Shown: piece by piece, positions 10,156-19,899 of the stretch
Numbering within the stretch: the stretch's first letter is position 1
Layout of the letters: every line of letters begins with the position of its first letter
From: Diacronema lutheri
Taxonomy: Eukaryota; Haptophyta; Pavlovophyceae; Pavlovales; Pavlovaceae
Assembly (NCBI GenBank): GCA_019448385.1
Contig: JAGTXO010000007.1
Location: forward strand, 558,001 to 622,000
Length of the DNA stretch: 64,000 nucleotides
Direction of reading: 5' to 3'
Program-made: the position numbers and the translations under genes
Notes under the pieces: model-generated
Database searches by the model: none
Told to the model about the DNA's origin: nothing
Seen by the model: only the letters and a program-made list of their open reading frames with translations

Positions 10156-10995
10156 CTAGCTCAGCTCAGCGGCCCGTGCAAACATTTCGCCGGCGCTGAG
10201 GCTGATCAGCGTGCCGGCGACCGCGGTCGCGGCGAAGATGCGCATTTTGACGAGGCCGCTCGGCGGCTCCGCGCCGAGCGCGCCGAGCGCGAAAACGGCC
10301 GCGTTTGCCATGAGCGAGAGCGCGCGCATCACAACGACCCACATGCCCGAGGCGACGTGGCGCACCATCCACGCGCTGTGCGCGTCGATCCGGCGCGCGC
10401 GCGCCGCCGCCCATGCCTTGCCGGCGGTGAGCACAAACCACGCCTGCAAGCCGCAGAGGACGAGCACGCCAAGCCGGTGCTCGCGCTCGTCGCGCGCGGG
10501 CACATCGGCGTACGCGGCGCGAAAGTCGCGGTCAAAGTGCAGGTCGTGCCGGCAGATTTGGACGAAGCCGGCGGTGAGGAGGGCGACGCCGAGCAGGTGG
10601 AGCCGCCCGACGAGCCGGTGGCGTTGCCTCTCGGCCGCGCTGTTCCGGCGGAGGGCAAACTGCGCGATGCCCGCGCCGCACCACACCGCGGCGCCGAGGT
10701 GATGGGTCGAAAGAACGGACGGGAAGTCCTGGTGCTTGAGGACCAGCGACGGCGGCGGGAAGCTCTGCGTGCCGCGCAGCTCGGCGAGCGCGCGCGCCGA
10801 GCATTCCGCCGCCAGCCGTTCGCGCCGCCACAGCGCCCACGGCGGCTGGCGCGCGCGGCACACGCGGCGTAGGTCCGCCTCGGCAGCGTCGGACCGGCGC
10901 TGCTCGGCGGCCAGAAAGATTGGCGCGACGACGAGCCAGCCAAGCTTGAACGCGCTCAGCGCAAAGAAGGCCGCCGCGAGGAATTGCCTCGCCAT
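10156..10995 (-). CDS. DUF2306-like polytopic membrane protein
   Basis: A single-exon membrane protein of about 279 aa. The frame can be read back to a TTG at 11040, but the first ATG is at 10995 (MARQFLAAAFFALSAFKLGW), giving an N-terminal helix. Conserved-looking pieces are HLGAAVWCGAGIAQFALR, HRLVGRLHLLGVALLTAGF and AHSAWMVRH, the His/Arg pattern seen in DUF2306 membrane proteins of unknown function. About six hydrophobic helices are visible. It is convergent with pfkB (stops abut) and divergent from the acylaminoacyl-peptidase gene, only 44 bp away. Confidence 0.7.
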   Translation of the reverse strand: MARQFLAAAFFALSAFKLGWLVVAPIFLAAEQRRSDAAEADLRRVCRARQPPWALWRRERLAAECSARALAELRGTQSFPPPSLVLKHQDFPSVLSTHHLGAAVWCGAGIAQFALRRNSAAERQRHRLVGRLHLLGVALLTAGFVQICRHDLHFDRDFRAAYADVPARDEREHRLGVLVLCGLQAWFVLTAGKAWAAARARRIDAHSAWMVRHVASGMWVVVMRALSLMANAAVFALGALGAEPPSGLVKMRIFAATAVAGTLISLSAGEMFARAAELS

Positions 10996-11039
10996 TTCTG
11001 CGGTTTCGTTGCCCTTCCCATTCCCGGCTGTCACGATCA
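10996..11039. promoter_or_regulatory. 44-bp divergent promoter region
   Basis: Only 44 bp separate the ATG of the DUF2306 gene (10995, minus) from that of the acylaminoacyl-peptidase gene (11040, plus). The two 5' leaders must be very short or overlap the opposite coding sequence. Confidence 0.45.
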
Positions 11040-13931
11040 ATGGCGCAAGCGCTCGCCGCGCGCATCGCGCTCGCCGCGTCCGTCTCCACGCCGGCGCTCT
11101 ACAGAGGCGCGTCGGTCATCGGGCGGAAGCATGACAACGCGCGGCTGAGCCGAGCGCCCGGCGTCGACGGCGCGGACGGCACTCTCGAGCTCAGCCTCGA
11201 CCACAAGCAAGTCGACCTTGCGACCGGTCGCAGCCACACGCTCCGCAGCTTCTTCCGAATCACGCCCGACGGCTCTTGCGCGCGCGCGCTCGCGCACGAC
11301 GTGGCTGTGGACCCATCCGTTCGCATCTGCATCCCGTCGCCCGACGGCCGCCTGCAGCTCCGCGTGCGCGTCGATACGGGCGCAAACGGCGGAGCGGGCG
11401 GCGACGACGTGCTAGAGGTCTGGTCCGGCGGCGAGCTGCTTCGCCGGCGGCCGCTCGCGGGCACGGCGGGCGCCGTCTACGCGGACGGCGTGTTTGGCGA
11501 GCCCGTCTTTTCGCCCGACGGCTGCGCGATAGTCATGCTCGCCGAGCGGCTCGCGCCCACTGCGTTCAAATCCTATTTTAACGACGATGGCGGCGGGGCG
11601 GGGGCCGGAGGCGACGGGAACGGAGGCGGCGCCGGGGCCGGCGGAAGCGGCGACGGCGGCGGCAACGGTGGCGCGGACAAGGGCGAGGCGGCCGCCAAGT
11701 TCCGGCCACGCCGCGACTTTGGCGAGCGGCTGGTCAACAAATGCGAGCCCGTCGTGCTCATTTTTAATCTGGCCGCCGACGCCGTTTCCGTGCTGACGGC
11801 GGCAAATCTCGGGCTGCGCGCGGGCGAGCACCCGGCGCACGTGCGCTTCGATGCGGCGGGCGACGGACTGCTCTTCTCCGCGTACGACGTGCGCGGCTTC
11901 AAGCACGGCCTTTCCGCCTGCCTCAACCGGCCGACGCGCGCGCTTCACCTCGCGTCGTACGCGGCGGCCGCAAGCGCGGTCGCGGACGCGGCCGGCCGCG
12001 ACGCGGGCACGCTCGGCGCGACCAGCGGCGCGCACGCCGCCGTGCCGCTTTCGTCGGGCTCCTTCCTCGCGCTCCGCCCGCTGCCCTCGCCCGACGGCTC
12101 GCGCATCGTCTGTCTCCACCGCGCCGACCATTTCCGAGAACATTCCGCGTGCTTTGAACTCGCCGAGCTCGCGCTCGCGCGCACGGGCGACGGCGCAACG
12201 CCCACGCCCGCGCCCGCGCCGCGCGCGCTCGTCGGGCTGGTGCACGAGCGGCGCGCGAGCGCCGACGCGAGCGCGCCGACGCGCAGAGATCAATTTCATG
12301 GCATCTTCGGTTTTCACGACGACCTCCTCACTTTTGCCTTTGTGACGCCGCGCGCGTGGCGCGCCGGCGGCGCGGTCGGCGCGGATGCGCTCATCTTCCA
12401 GACGCTCGTCGCGGGCGAGGCCGCCGTCTTCCTCTGCCCTCTTGCCGACGCGCGGCGCGGCGGCGCAGACGGGGCGGCTGCCGCCGACGAGCCGGCGGCC
12501 GACGCGCGCGCGCCCATCCGGCTCCGCCACCCGACGGCGCCTGAGTGGGCGGGCCGGTGCTCGACGACGCTACTCGCCACTCTCGACGACACGGCGATTG
12601 TCCGACTGAGCGCCGTCGACAGGCCGCCCGAGGTTTACGCGGTCAGCGAGCTCTGCTCGACGGCAGGGCCACGCTGGGCGCTCGTTGCGGGACCGGCCGA
12701 TGCTGCGCCCGAGGCGCCCGGCGCCGCTACGGACGCGCTGCCTTTTGCCCTCGCCGCGCCGCGCGACGACCGGAGCCGAGCGGCGCTCGACGCGCTGCGC
12801 GGCGCGATGCGCGGCGTGCGCGCGAGCACCGTGCGCGTTGCTTCAGGAGCAGAGGCGTTGCTCGTGGTCCCGCGCTCCTCCGCCACGCCCTCAGCGTTGT
12901 GCCCGCTCGTCGTGATCCTGCACGGAGGTGCGCCGCGCCGCCGCGCCACTCCGCCCGCACCGCGCCGCACGCCGATCCGGCGCCGCGCGCGCGTGCCGCA
13001 CGTCCTTTTGGCGCGCGACCTGCTCAGGCCCGCACAGCGTCGCGCTGGACGCGTATGAGCCTCGGCAGGCGATGCTGCTCGCGCGCGGCTGCGCGCTTCT
13101 CTTGCCAAACTACCGCGGCTCCCTCTCGTACGGCGAAGCATTCGTGCGCGCTCTCGACGGGCAGGCGGGCACGCTCGACGTGGAGGACTGCGCCGAGCTG
13201 ACGCGGGAGGCAGTCCGCTCGCACGCCGACTGCCTTGACGCTTCGCGCGTGTGCGCGTTCGGCGGCTCGCACGGCGGCTTCCTCGCCGGCTGGCTCGCCG
13301 GCCACCCGACGCACCGCGCGCTCTTCCGCGCGGCCGTACTGTGGAACCCAGTGATCGATATTGGCGCCATGCTTGGCGCAACGGACAGTGAGCGCCTGCG
13401 CACACACACACGCGCGCTCACACACGCGAACGCGCGCACACGCGCGCGCGCGCACACACGCTCGCGCGCGCGTCCGCGCGCCGAGGCCCGGCGTGGGCGG
13501 GCGCAGGCGCGCGCAGGCACTCACGGCCAACGAGCACGCCGACCGCCCGCGCGCCGCGCGCCGCAGTCCCGGAGTGGTGCGCGGCAGAGGCGCTGGGGCG
13601 CGACTGGCAATTTGGCGCGCGCGGCGGAGTGTGGCCGCTCTCGGGCGCGGACGTGGCGGCGATGCACGCCGCGTCGCCCATCAGCGTCGTCGGCAACGTC
13701 GAGTGCGCCGCACTGCTCGTGCTCGGCGCCGCCGACCGGCGCGTGCCGCCGATGAACGGGCGGCAATGGGCGGCAGCGCTTGAGGCGCGCGGGCACCCAT
13801 GCGAGATGCACGAGTACCCCGACGAGGGGCACTCGCTCGCGGGCGCCGAGGCGACGGCCCACGTCAGCGTGACCATCGTCGACTGGATCTGCGCGCAGCT
13901 CTTTGAGCGCGACGTGGGCCGAGCGGCGTGA
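11040..13931 (+). CDS. APEH: Acylaminoacyl-peptidase (prolyl oligopeptidase family S9C), 3 exons
   Basis: Exons 11040..12927, 13028..13387 and 13567..13931; introns are 100 bp (GTGCGC..CAG) and 179 bp (GTGAGC..CAG). The joins give HGGPHSVALDAYEP and ATDIPEWCAAEALG, both conserved in acylaminoacyl-peptidase, which removes N-acetylated residues from blocked peptides. The first about 600 residues are the beta-propeller, with Asp/Gly-rich insertions such as residues about 180-215. The alpha/beta hydrolase domain has the nucleophile Ser in FGGSHGGF, the Asp in LGAADRRVPP and the His in PDEGHSL, so the triad is complete. No signal peptide is seen; cytosolic. Total about 870 aa, longer than the usual about 730 because of low-complexity insertions. 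Confidence 0.9.
13388..13566 (+). repeat. APEH: Intron rich in alternating CA/CG dinucleotides
   Basis: The second intron of the acylaminoacyl-peptidase gene is largely alternating purine-pyrimidine (cacacac, cgcgcgcg) from about 13401 to 13480. Such sequence can adopt Z-DNA. The donor is GTGAGC and the acceptor CGCAG. Confidence 0.75.
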
Positions 13932-13981
13932 CTCGGAGTCTCGGACGACTTCAGAGTAGTCGGAACAACTAGCACTCGGCG

Positions 13982-15055
13982 ATGGCCTCCCGACTGCCGC
14001 CCTTTCTGGCGATCTGCCTCGCCGGCCTCGCGGCGGGGGGCGAGCCGACGTGCGCAGAGGGCACGGCGGGCGTGCCCGTCATGAGCCTTGCGAGCGTCGA
14101 CCCCGCAGAAATCGACCGCGCGCTTCGCGAAGTCGGCTTCCTCGCGATCGTCGACCACGGCGTCGACGAGCGCGTGATCGACGCCGCGTGGCGGACGGCG
14201 GCGGAGTGGTTCTCGCGGCCGCGCGAGGAGAAGGCGCGCGCGCCGCTGCTCGGCCCTGACTACCCCTACGGCTACTCTCCGCTCCACTCGGAGGCCCATC
14301 CGGGCTCGGAGGACGACGCGCGCGCGCGCGCGCCGGGCGACGGGCCGCCGACGCTCGCCGACGAGAAGGAGATGCTCTGCATCGGGCCGGAGAACGGCGT
14401 GGCGCCCGCGCGGCGCTGGCCCGAGCAGAGCGACGAGCTGCGCGTCGCGTGGCTCGCCTATTTTGACGCGATGGTTGCGCTCTCCGACCGCATCCTCGAG
14501 CTCTTTGCGCGCGCGCTGCGACTCGACGACGATGGCTGGTTTTCGCACTTCAACCGCCGGCACGCGTCGGCGCTGCGCGCAATCAACTACCCGGCGCTCG
14601 ACGCAGATCTAGCGCCGGGCCAGCTTCGCTCCTCAGCGCACACCGACTATGGCGCCCTCACGATCCTGCGCGTCGGCGGCCCGGGCCTTCAAATCTTCAA
14701 TCGCGCGGGCGCGTGGGTCGACGTGCCGTCGATCGAGCCGCACAACGGCTCGGCCTTCGTGATCAACCTGGGCGACCTGATGAGCCGCTGGACGAACAAC
14801 CGCTGGCTCTCCACGCCGCACCGCGTCGTCGTGCCGCCGCGCGCGCCCGACACGCGCGCCTTTGCCGACGCCCGCCAGGCGCTCGCCTTCTTCCACAACA
14901 TGGACATGGACGCGCTGATTGAGACGATTCCGACGTGTCGCGAGGAGGGCGCGCCGCTGCGGTACGCGCCCATCCTCGCGGGCGAGCACTTGATGAAGAA
15001 ACATGAGGCCGCAACGCGCGGCGAGGCTTTGAACATATACGCTGCCACGGCGTGA
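13982..15055 (+). CDS. 2-oxoglutarate/Fe(II) dioxygenase, isopenicillin N synthase-like, secretory start
   Basis: A 357-aa single-exon protein. Residues 1-19 are a signal peptide (MASRLPPFLAICLAGLAAGG). The N-terminal DIOX_N part includes REVGFLAIVDHGVDE. The catalytic barrel holds the iron ligands HTD (His about 220, Asp about 222) in SSAHTDYGALTIL and the distal His (about 280) in LSTPHRVVVPP, with VINLGDLMSRWTN between. The family performs oxidations, desaturations and ring closures on small molecules in plants, fungi and bacteria. The substrate is unknown. It follows the peptidase gene on the same strand after 50 bp. Confidence 0.88.
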   Translation: MASRLPPFLAICLAGLAAGGEPTCAEGTAGVPVMSLASVDPAEIDRALREVGFLAIVDHGVDERVIDAAWRTAAEWFSRPREEKARAPLLGPDYPYGYSPLHSEAHPGSEDDARARAPGDGPPTLADEKEMLCIGPENGVAPARRWPEQSDELRVAWLAYFDAMVALSDRILELFARALRLDDDGWFSHFNRRHASALRAINYPALDADLAPGQLRSSAHTDYGALTILRVGGPGLQIFNRAGAWVDVPSIEPHNGSAFVINLGDLMSRWTNNRWLSTPHRVVVPPRAPDTRAFADARQALAFFHNMDMDALIETIPTCREEGAPLRYAPILAGEHLMKKHEAATRGEALNIYAATA

Positions 15056-15128
15056 GGCCCGGAGGCCCAGCACACGACACACGGCACAACGCGATTGTGA
15101 CGACAAAGGAGCGCCTGCCAGGGTCTCT

Positions 15129-15182
15129 CGCACTCCAGGCCCCAGGGGCCCCTCGCGGTGTGCGGTGTGCCCCTGGAGTGCG
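15129..15182 (+). repeat. 11-bp inverted repeat (possible stem-loop)
   Basis: CGCACTCCAGG at 15129-15139 is matched by its exact reverse complement at 15172-15182. It lies between the oxygenase stop and the next ATG, so in a 3' or 5' UTR. It may be chance, or a small RNA structure. Confidence 0.45.
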
Positions 15183-15248
15183 TGTGCGGAAGACGACAGC
15201 GGGTGCCGTGCCGACTCAAAGAAAAATCTCCCGCGCTGTCCTCTTGCC

Positions 15249-16661
15249 ATGGGCGGCCTGCTCGACGAGGAGATCGACGTGCTCGACGAGCTGGACCTGG
15301 ATGACGACAGCATGGGCGCGTCGGGCGACTCGGTCCACTTCAACGCGCGTACAACCGCCGTTCCCGTGGCCACGTTGCCGCCGCCCGAAAAGCCGCCGCC
15401 ACCGCCGAGCGCGGCGCCGGCGCCCGCGTTGGCGGTGTCCGCTGCGGCGCACGCTGCCGCCACCACAGCGCCACCGCGCGCCGCGGCGCCGGCGAGCGGC
15501 GCCTGCGCAGGCCCTAGCCTAGGGCCATTGGCGGCACATGCAAGCGCCGTGGCGCCGAGCGCGTGCGCACCTGTCACCCCGACACCGGGGCAGGGCGCAA
15601 CAGGGCCAGTGAACGCGGCGCTCTCAAATCCCGCGGCAGGCGCGGCGAGCGCGGCGCGACAGCCATCCTCGTGCAATCCTTTCGGGGCTGACGCGCCCGC
15701 GGCGCAGTCGATGCTCGCTGCCGCGCCCGCCCGCACGGCGCCACCCGCTGCCGCCTACGCCGCGCTGCGCACACCCGCAGCATCAGCCGCGCCGACCGAA
15801 TTGGCTCGGCCGGCGCCCGCACCCGTGGCCGCGGCTTCTCGCCCTGCCTACGAGCCGTCGAGCAGCACGCATTCGCTCACGAGCAGCGGATCGGACCACG
15901 CCCTCGCCATTGAGCTCTCCGGCGACAAGCCGCCACCACCGCCCGCCACCCGCCGCCGCGTCGTCGGCGGCGCTGGCGCAGCTCTCGACGGACCGACCAG
16001 CCAGTCCGGGAGCCCGCGCGCGGGTCCGGGCAGAACCGCCGGCGCGGGCTGCGCGGCTGGCTCGCTCTATGCGCGCGACGGGCCGCCGCCCGCGCCTTCG
16101 CTCTCGCGCCGGACTGCAGGTGGCGCTGCGCAAGGCGCGCCAGCCAAGTCGACCCACCCGGACAGCGGCGTGCGCCCCGCGCAGTCCGAACGCGGCCCGG
16201 CGCTCGTGGCCGGCGGCGAGCAGCGCGCGACGGCGGGCGCGTGCGCCAGGTCAAGCGCGTGCGCGGCTCAGCGAGCGGCAGATGGCAGCGAGGCCGCTGG
16301 CGCCGCTGACAGGGCGTCCAATCGGCCGCCGCACGGCGCATACGCGCCCGCGCTGCTCTTATCGCCGCTCATAACGCGCAGGCTGGGCGATGGCGCGGGT
16401 GCGGGAAGCGCAGGCGGCCTGGGCGGGGCGAGCGGGGGCGTCGCTGCTGTTATGGAGCACCGTGCGGCACCAGCCGGCGCGGCCACGATGGCACCCATCG
16501 ACGCTCCTGCGCTCGCGCTCGCCGCGGCGGCGGCAAAGCCGGCCGCGCCGGCGGCGCTCGCGCGAGGTGTGGGCGGTGGCGGGAGCTTCAGCCTGCTCGA
16601 CGCGAAGGGCGGCGGCGGTGAGAATATTCTCAGCTTTGATGCCCTCGGCCTCACCTCCTCG

Positions 16662-16693
<32 letters not shown>

Positions 16694-18495
16694 CGACGGC
16701 GACGACGGCGGCGACGGCGGCGGCGGCGGCGGTCGTAGCGATGACGGCGGTCGCGCGGGCGGTGCGGCCGGCGCGGGCGAGGCGCCGCGCGGCGGTGGCG
16801 CCGCGGTTGCCGCACCGGCTGCGCAACCACCGCCGCAGCCGCAGAGCTACGCGCCAGCGCTGCCCACGCCCGCGCCCGCCGCCTCCGCCGCCGCGTTCGC
16901 GGGCTGCGCGCCTGCGGGCACGCACGCGCGACCAGTGTCCGCTCAACCAGTGTCCGCTCAACCAGTGTCCGCTCAACCCGTGTCCGCTCAACCCGTGTCC
17001 GCTCAACCCGTATCCGCTCAACCCGTGTCCGCTCAACCCGTGTCTGCTTGCGAGGTGTCCGGCTGCAATCCCGTAACGGCGGCGTGCGCGCGCGCTTCAC
17101 CGTCCGCCCAGCCAGTAACCGCCGCCCGGCCAGTAACCGCCGCGCCGACGGTGCCCGCCGAGCCGACGGCGCCCGCCGCGCCCGCCGCGCCCGCCGCGCC
17201 CGCCGCGCCCGCCGCGCCTGCCACCTCAAAGTACGACGCGGTGCTCGCGCGCATCCGGCGCGAAATCGACGAGCTGCCCGACGACGACGACGATTACGAC
17301 CACCACGGGCGGCGACACCGCCTCCCCAGCGCGCGCGCGTGCGCGACCACCACGGCCGTACCGCCGGGCGGTGGCCTCGAGGCAGCGCGAATGCGCCCGG
17401 CGCACGTGCGCGCGGCGGCAGCGACTCTGCGGCGCGTCGAGGACGAGCGCGCGTGGCGTGGCTGCGCGCGCGCGAGCGGCGCACACGATGCAGGCGCGCT
17501 GCTGCAGGAGCAGAGCGGCGTGTTGGGCGAGCGGTCTGTCGCGCTGCAGCTCGCGGCGGAGGCGGCGTTGCGAAAGGGCCGGCGCCGCGCGCCCACGCCC
17601 GAGCAGGCGGCCGCGGCGCACGCGCCCGGCAGGCCGCCGCTCGACGCGCTGCTGCACGGCCTGCGCAGCGTGGAGCCGCGCCGGCCGCGTGCACCGGCGT
17701 CAGCGCTCGAGCGCGACAACGAGCAAATGTACGCGGCATGCGATGCGCGCGCTGCCCAACTGTCCAACTGCCCAACTGCCAGTTATCCGAGCGCGCGCGC
17801 GCGCGCGCGCGCGCGCAAAGCCGCCGCATGCAACCGATGGGCGCCTTGAGACCCCCCCCCCCCCCCCCCCCCCTCCCCCTCCTCCCCTCCTCCCATCCTC
17901 CCCCCCTGGCCCCGTCCACGCTAGGATGTTACACCTCGTCCTCCGCCTTCTGCTCGAGCCAACAGAGCCGGGCCCCGAGCACGGAGACGACGACCGCACG
18001 CGCACGGCTGCGCACGCGCGCGCGCCTCCGCGCACGACGGCGTGGGTCGAGGCGGTGGGCGATCGCGAGAGGCGGCTGCACGCGCTCGGGCCGGGTCTCG
18101 TCAACGAGCCGTTCGCGCGTACCTTCCTCAGGCTCAAGGACGCGACGCTCGCGCACGCGCGCGCAAAGGGCGCGCCGCGCGGCTCGGCCGCGGCGGAGAG
18201 GGCGGTCGAGCACGTTCTTCGCGAGAAGGCGCGGCGCGCGCGCGCTCGGGCATTGCGCGTGCGCGCCGTGAAGCGATGCGTTGGCGTGCTTTGCGATGCG
18301 CGCGCACACCGCGCCCCCGCGAGCGCCCGCCCCCGCCCACACTCGCCTCGCGCTGCCTCGCGCGTCGCTCCACGCGCGCACCGCCGTGTGCTGCGCGATG
18401 CACAGGTGATTCGGCTGCTGAGCGATGATTCGGTCGCCACGCTGCTCTGCGATGAGGCCATCGGCGAGCTCACCGCGGACGGCAGGCTGATCTGA
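15249..18495 (+). CDS. Large low-complexity protein of unknown function (3 exons)
   Basis: Proposed exons are 15249..17728, 17925..18258 and 18406..18495, giving about 967 aa. Intron 1 (196 bp) has donor GTACGC and a pyrimidine-rich end with CTAG; phase 2 matches. Intron 2 (147 bp, GTGCGC..ACAG) is a multiple of three with no stop, so it could be retained. The start MGGLLDEEIDVLDELDLDDD is acidic. The middle is Ala/Pro-rich with an Asp/Gly run, eight VSAQP repeats (16929-17045) and an APAAPA block. The C-terminal about 250 residues look more ordinary, with helical segments WVEAVGDRERRLHALG and EPFARTFLRLKDATLAHAR and the end RLLSDDSVATLLCDEAI. I do not recognise the family. A possible scaffold or nuclear protein. 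Confidence 0.55.
16929..17045 (+). repeat. 15-bp coding tandem repeat (VSAQP)
   Basis: About eight near-identical 15-bp units (gtgtccgctcaacc plus one base) encode a VSAQP pentapeptide array. They are in frame, so length variation would keep the protein open. Confidence 0.9.
17852..17924 (+). repeat. Poly-C tract and pyrimidine-rich intron end
   Basis: A run of about 22 C residues is followed by a C/T tract up to CTAG at 17921-17924, which I take as the 3' splice site. Just upstream, around 17785-17815, is an alternating CG run. Confidence 0.75.
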
Positions 18496-18668
18496 TGGCT
18501 GCCGCGGTGATCCGTCTTTTTTGACTCAAAATCAGTGTCGCGTCATGGCCTCGTGGCCATCTCCACTGTCGCGCACTATTCACCTTTCGCTGTCGCGCAG
18601 TCAGGGTTGATTTGACGGAGAGCGCGTCATCCTCATCGCGTCCGCCAGTCGATCGGGCAATTGGCCGC
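18496..18668. other. Convergent intergenic region
   Basis: Spacer between two convergent 3' ends. It contains two similar ctgtcgcgca words at about 18577-18600 but nothing else I can name. Confidence 0.4.
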
Positions 18669-19571
18669 TCAGCGCCCTCGCGCGATCATCAGCACGAGCA
18701 CGATCAGGGCGGCGAGGAGCACCCAACTGAGCCCCGGACCAGTCCGGCCCGTGCCTTCCTCCGGCAGCTCGCCATGGTCGCGCGCGTACGCCTTCCAGCA
18801 GACCTCTTCCACCGGCGTGTGCCCGACGCCGACCGACTCGACCGTCCGAACGGGAAAACGGAGCTCGATCTGCCTGTGACGCGTCTTGCGCAGCACGTAG
18901 TCGAAGCAGCGCGTCTCGCCGGCGTTGATCTCGTCCGGCGTGCACGCGCGCTTGGTGATGCGCGAGAGGACCGTCGTCGGCAGCATCGTGAGCGTGAGGA
19001 CGGGCAGCGAGCCATTGGTGCGGGGCGAGATCTGCTCAAGCGCGTACGGCTTGACCCACAGCCGGTTGCCGCGCTGGCCGTCCTTGAAAAAGGAGAGGCC
19101 GAACGCGTCGTTGCTGTCGATCGCCTCCGTGACCGGCGCGTACACCAGCCCGTCCGATTTCTTGAGCTGGAGGATCGCCGCCTGCTCGCACAGCACGTCC
19201 TTGTCGGACGAGCTTGTGAAGTACCGCATGTTGATCGCCTCATAGTCGTGCTCGCCATTGGAGGAGAAGCGGTAGGTGTAAGTCGACGTGAGCGCAAACA
19301 TCCGGTTCATCCCCGACGCGATGAGCTGGAAGCCCTCATCCTCGAACGAGCGGAGCACGCGGCCCACCTCGACCGCCTTGACGAGCCCGTAGCAGCTCGC
19401 GTTCGAGTTGTACGGGCACTCGCCGAGCCACAGGTCGAAATCCGCGTAACCACCTTCGACGACCTCCGGCTCCACGACCGGCGGCGCGCAGCGCGAACCG
19501 AAGGCCAATACGAGCAGCAAACCGGCCCTCTCCGTTCTGCGCCGCGGAGCGGCCGCCATCCTAGTGGCCAT
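18669..19571 (-). CDS. Unknown secreted or type I membrane protein
   Basis: A 300-aa single-exon protein starting with ATG at 19571. Residues about 14-28 (AGLLLVLAFGSRCAPP) are signal-like. The body has ordinary composition, with several cysteines and possible N-glycosylation sites (NSNAS, NGS), for example LWLGECPYNSNASCYGL and KRACTPDEINAGETRCFDYV. The last about 20 residues (GLSWVLLAALIVLVLMIARGR) form one membrane helix with a basic end. It is probably an extracytoplasmic domain anchored at its C terminus. I do not recognise the family. A 44-bp repeat shared with 56 kb lies just upstream of its start. Confidence 0.7.
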   Translation of the reverse strand: MATRMAAAPRRRTERAGLLLVLAFGSRCAPPVVEPEVVEGGYADFDLWLGECPYNSNASCYGLVKAVEVGRVLRSFEDEGFQLIASGMNRMFALTSTYTYRFSSNGEHDYEAINMRYFTSSSDKDVLCEQAAILQLKKSDGLVYAPVTEAIDSNDAFGLSFFKDGQRGNRLWVKPYALEQISPRTNGSLPVLTLTMLPTTVLSRITKRACTPDEINAGETRCFDYVLRKTRHRQIELRFPVRTVESVGVGHTPVEEVCWKAYARDHGELPEEGTGRTGPGLSWVLLAALIVLVLMIARGR

Positions 19572-19592
19572 CCTGCGGTGGCAATAAATAAT

Positions 19593-19636
19593 GCTGGTGC
19601 TGACCCCGCTGTCCTGACGTAAGCGCCGTTAGTATA
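19593..19636 (+). repeat. 44-bp dispersed repeat, perfect match to 56173-56216
   Basis: All 44 bases, beginning gctggtgctgacccc and ending gccgttagtata, are identical at the two sites 36 kb apart. The flanks differ. At 56 kb this sequence is the end of a longer repeated unit, so this copy looks like a truncated insertion, 21 bp from the start codon of the minus-strand unknown gene. Confidence 0.85.
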
Positions 19637-19899
19637 AAATAATACTCTCATAAAGGAATAAAGGTCCCTGATCAACAGCTGTTACAAAAATTTCGAAACA
19701 AGCAAAGGGGGACCTTGGGACGTTGGGCGGACGACAGACAACACCGCGTCCAAGCCGTCACCCGCCACCCCGGCGTGCATGTGCTAGCGCCGCGTCGAGC
19801 GGCGGGTGGTTCGTTGCGTCGCGGGCGGGAAGAGGGGGGGGGGGGGGGGGCACACGGAGACAGCGCCGGCCGCGCGCAAACGCCGCCGCGCGCGCCGCC
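19637..19899. other. AT-richer spacer with a G-run
   Basis: This holds a local AT-rich stretch (19637-19710) with an 8-bp inverted repeat AAGGTCCC/GGGACCTT, and a run of about 18 G at about 19832-19850. On the sense strand of the six-PDZ gene the G-run is a C-run about 50 nt after the stop. No gene is seen. Confidence 0.5.

Noticed and set aside
11099-12530. Long minus-strand frames opposite the acylaminoacyl-peptidase
   Set aside because: Arg-rich shadows of the sense coding sequence; the sense frame has the full hydrolase motifs.
15165-15248. N-terminal extension of the low-complexity protein
   Set aside because: It starts with GTG; the first ATG at 15249 gives the acidic start MGGLLDEE.
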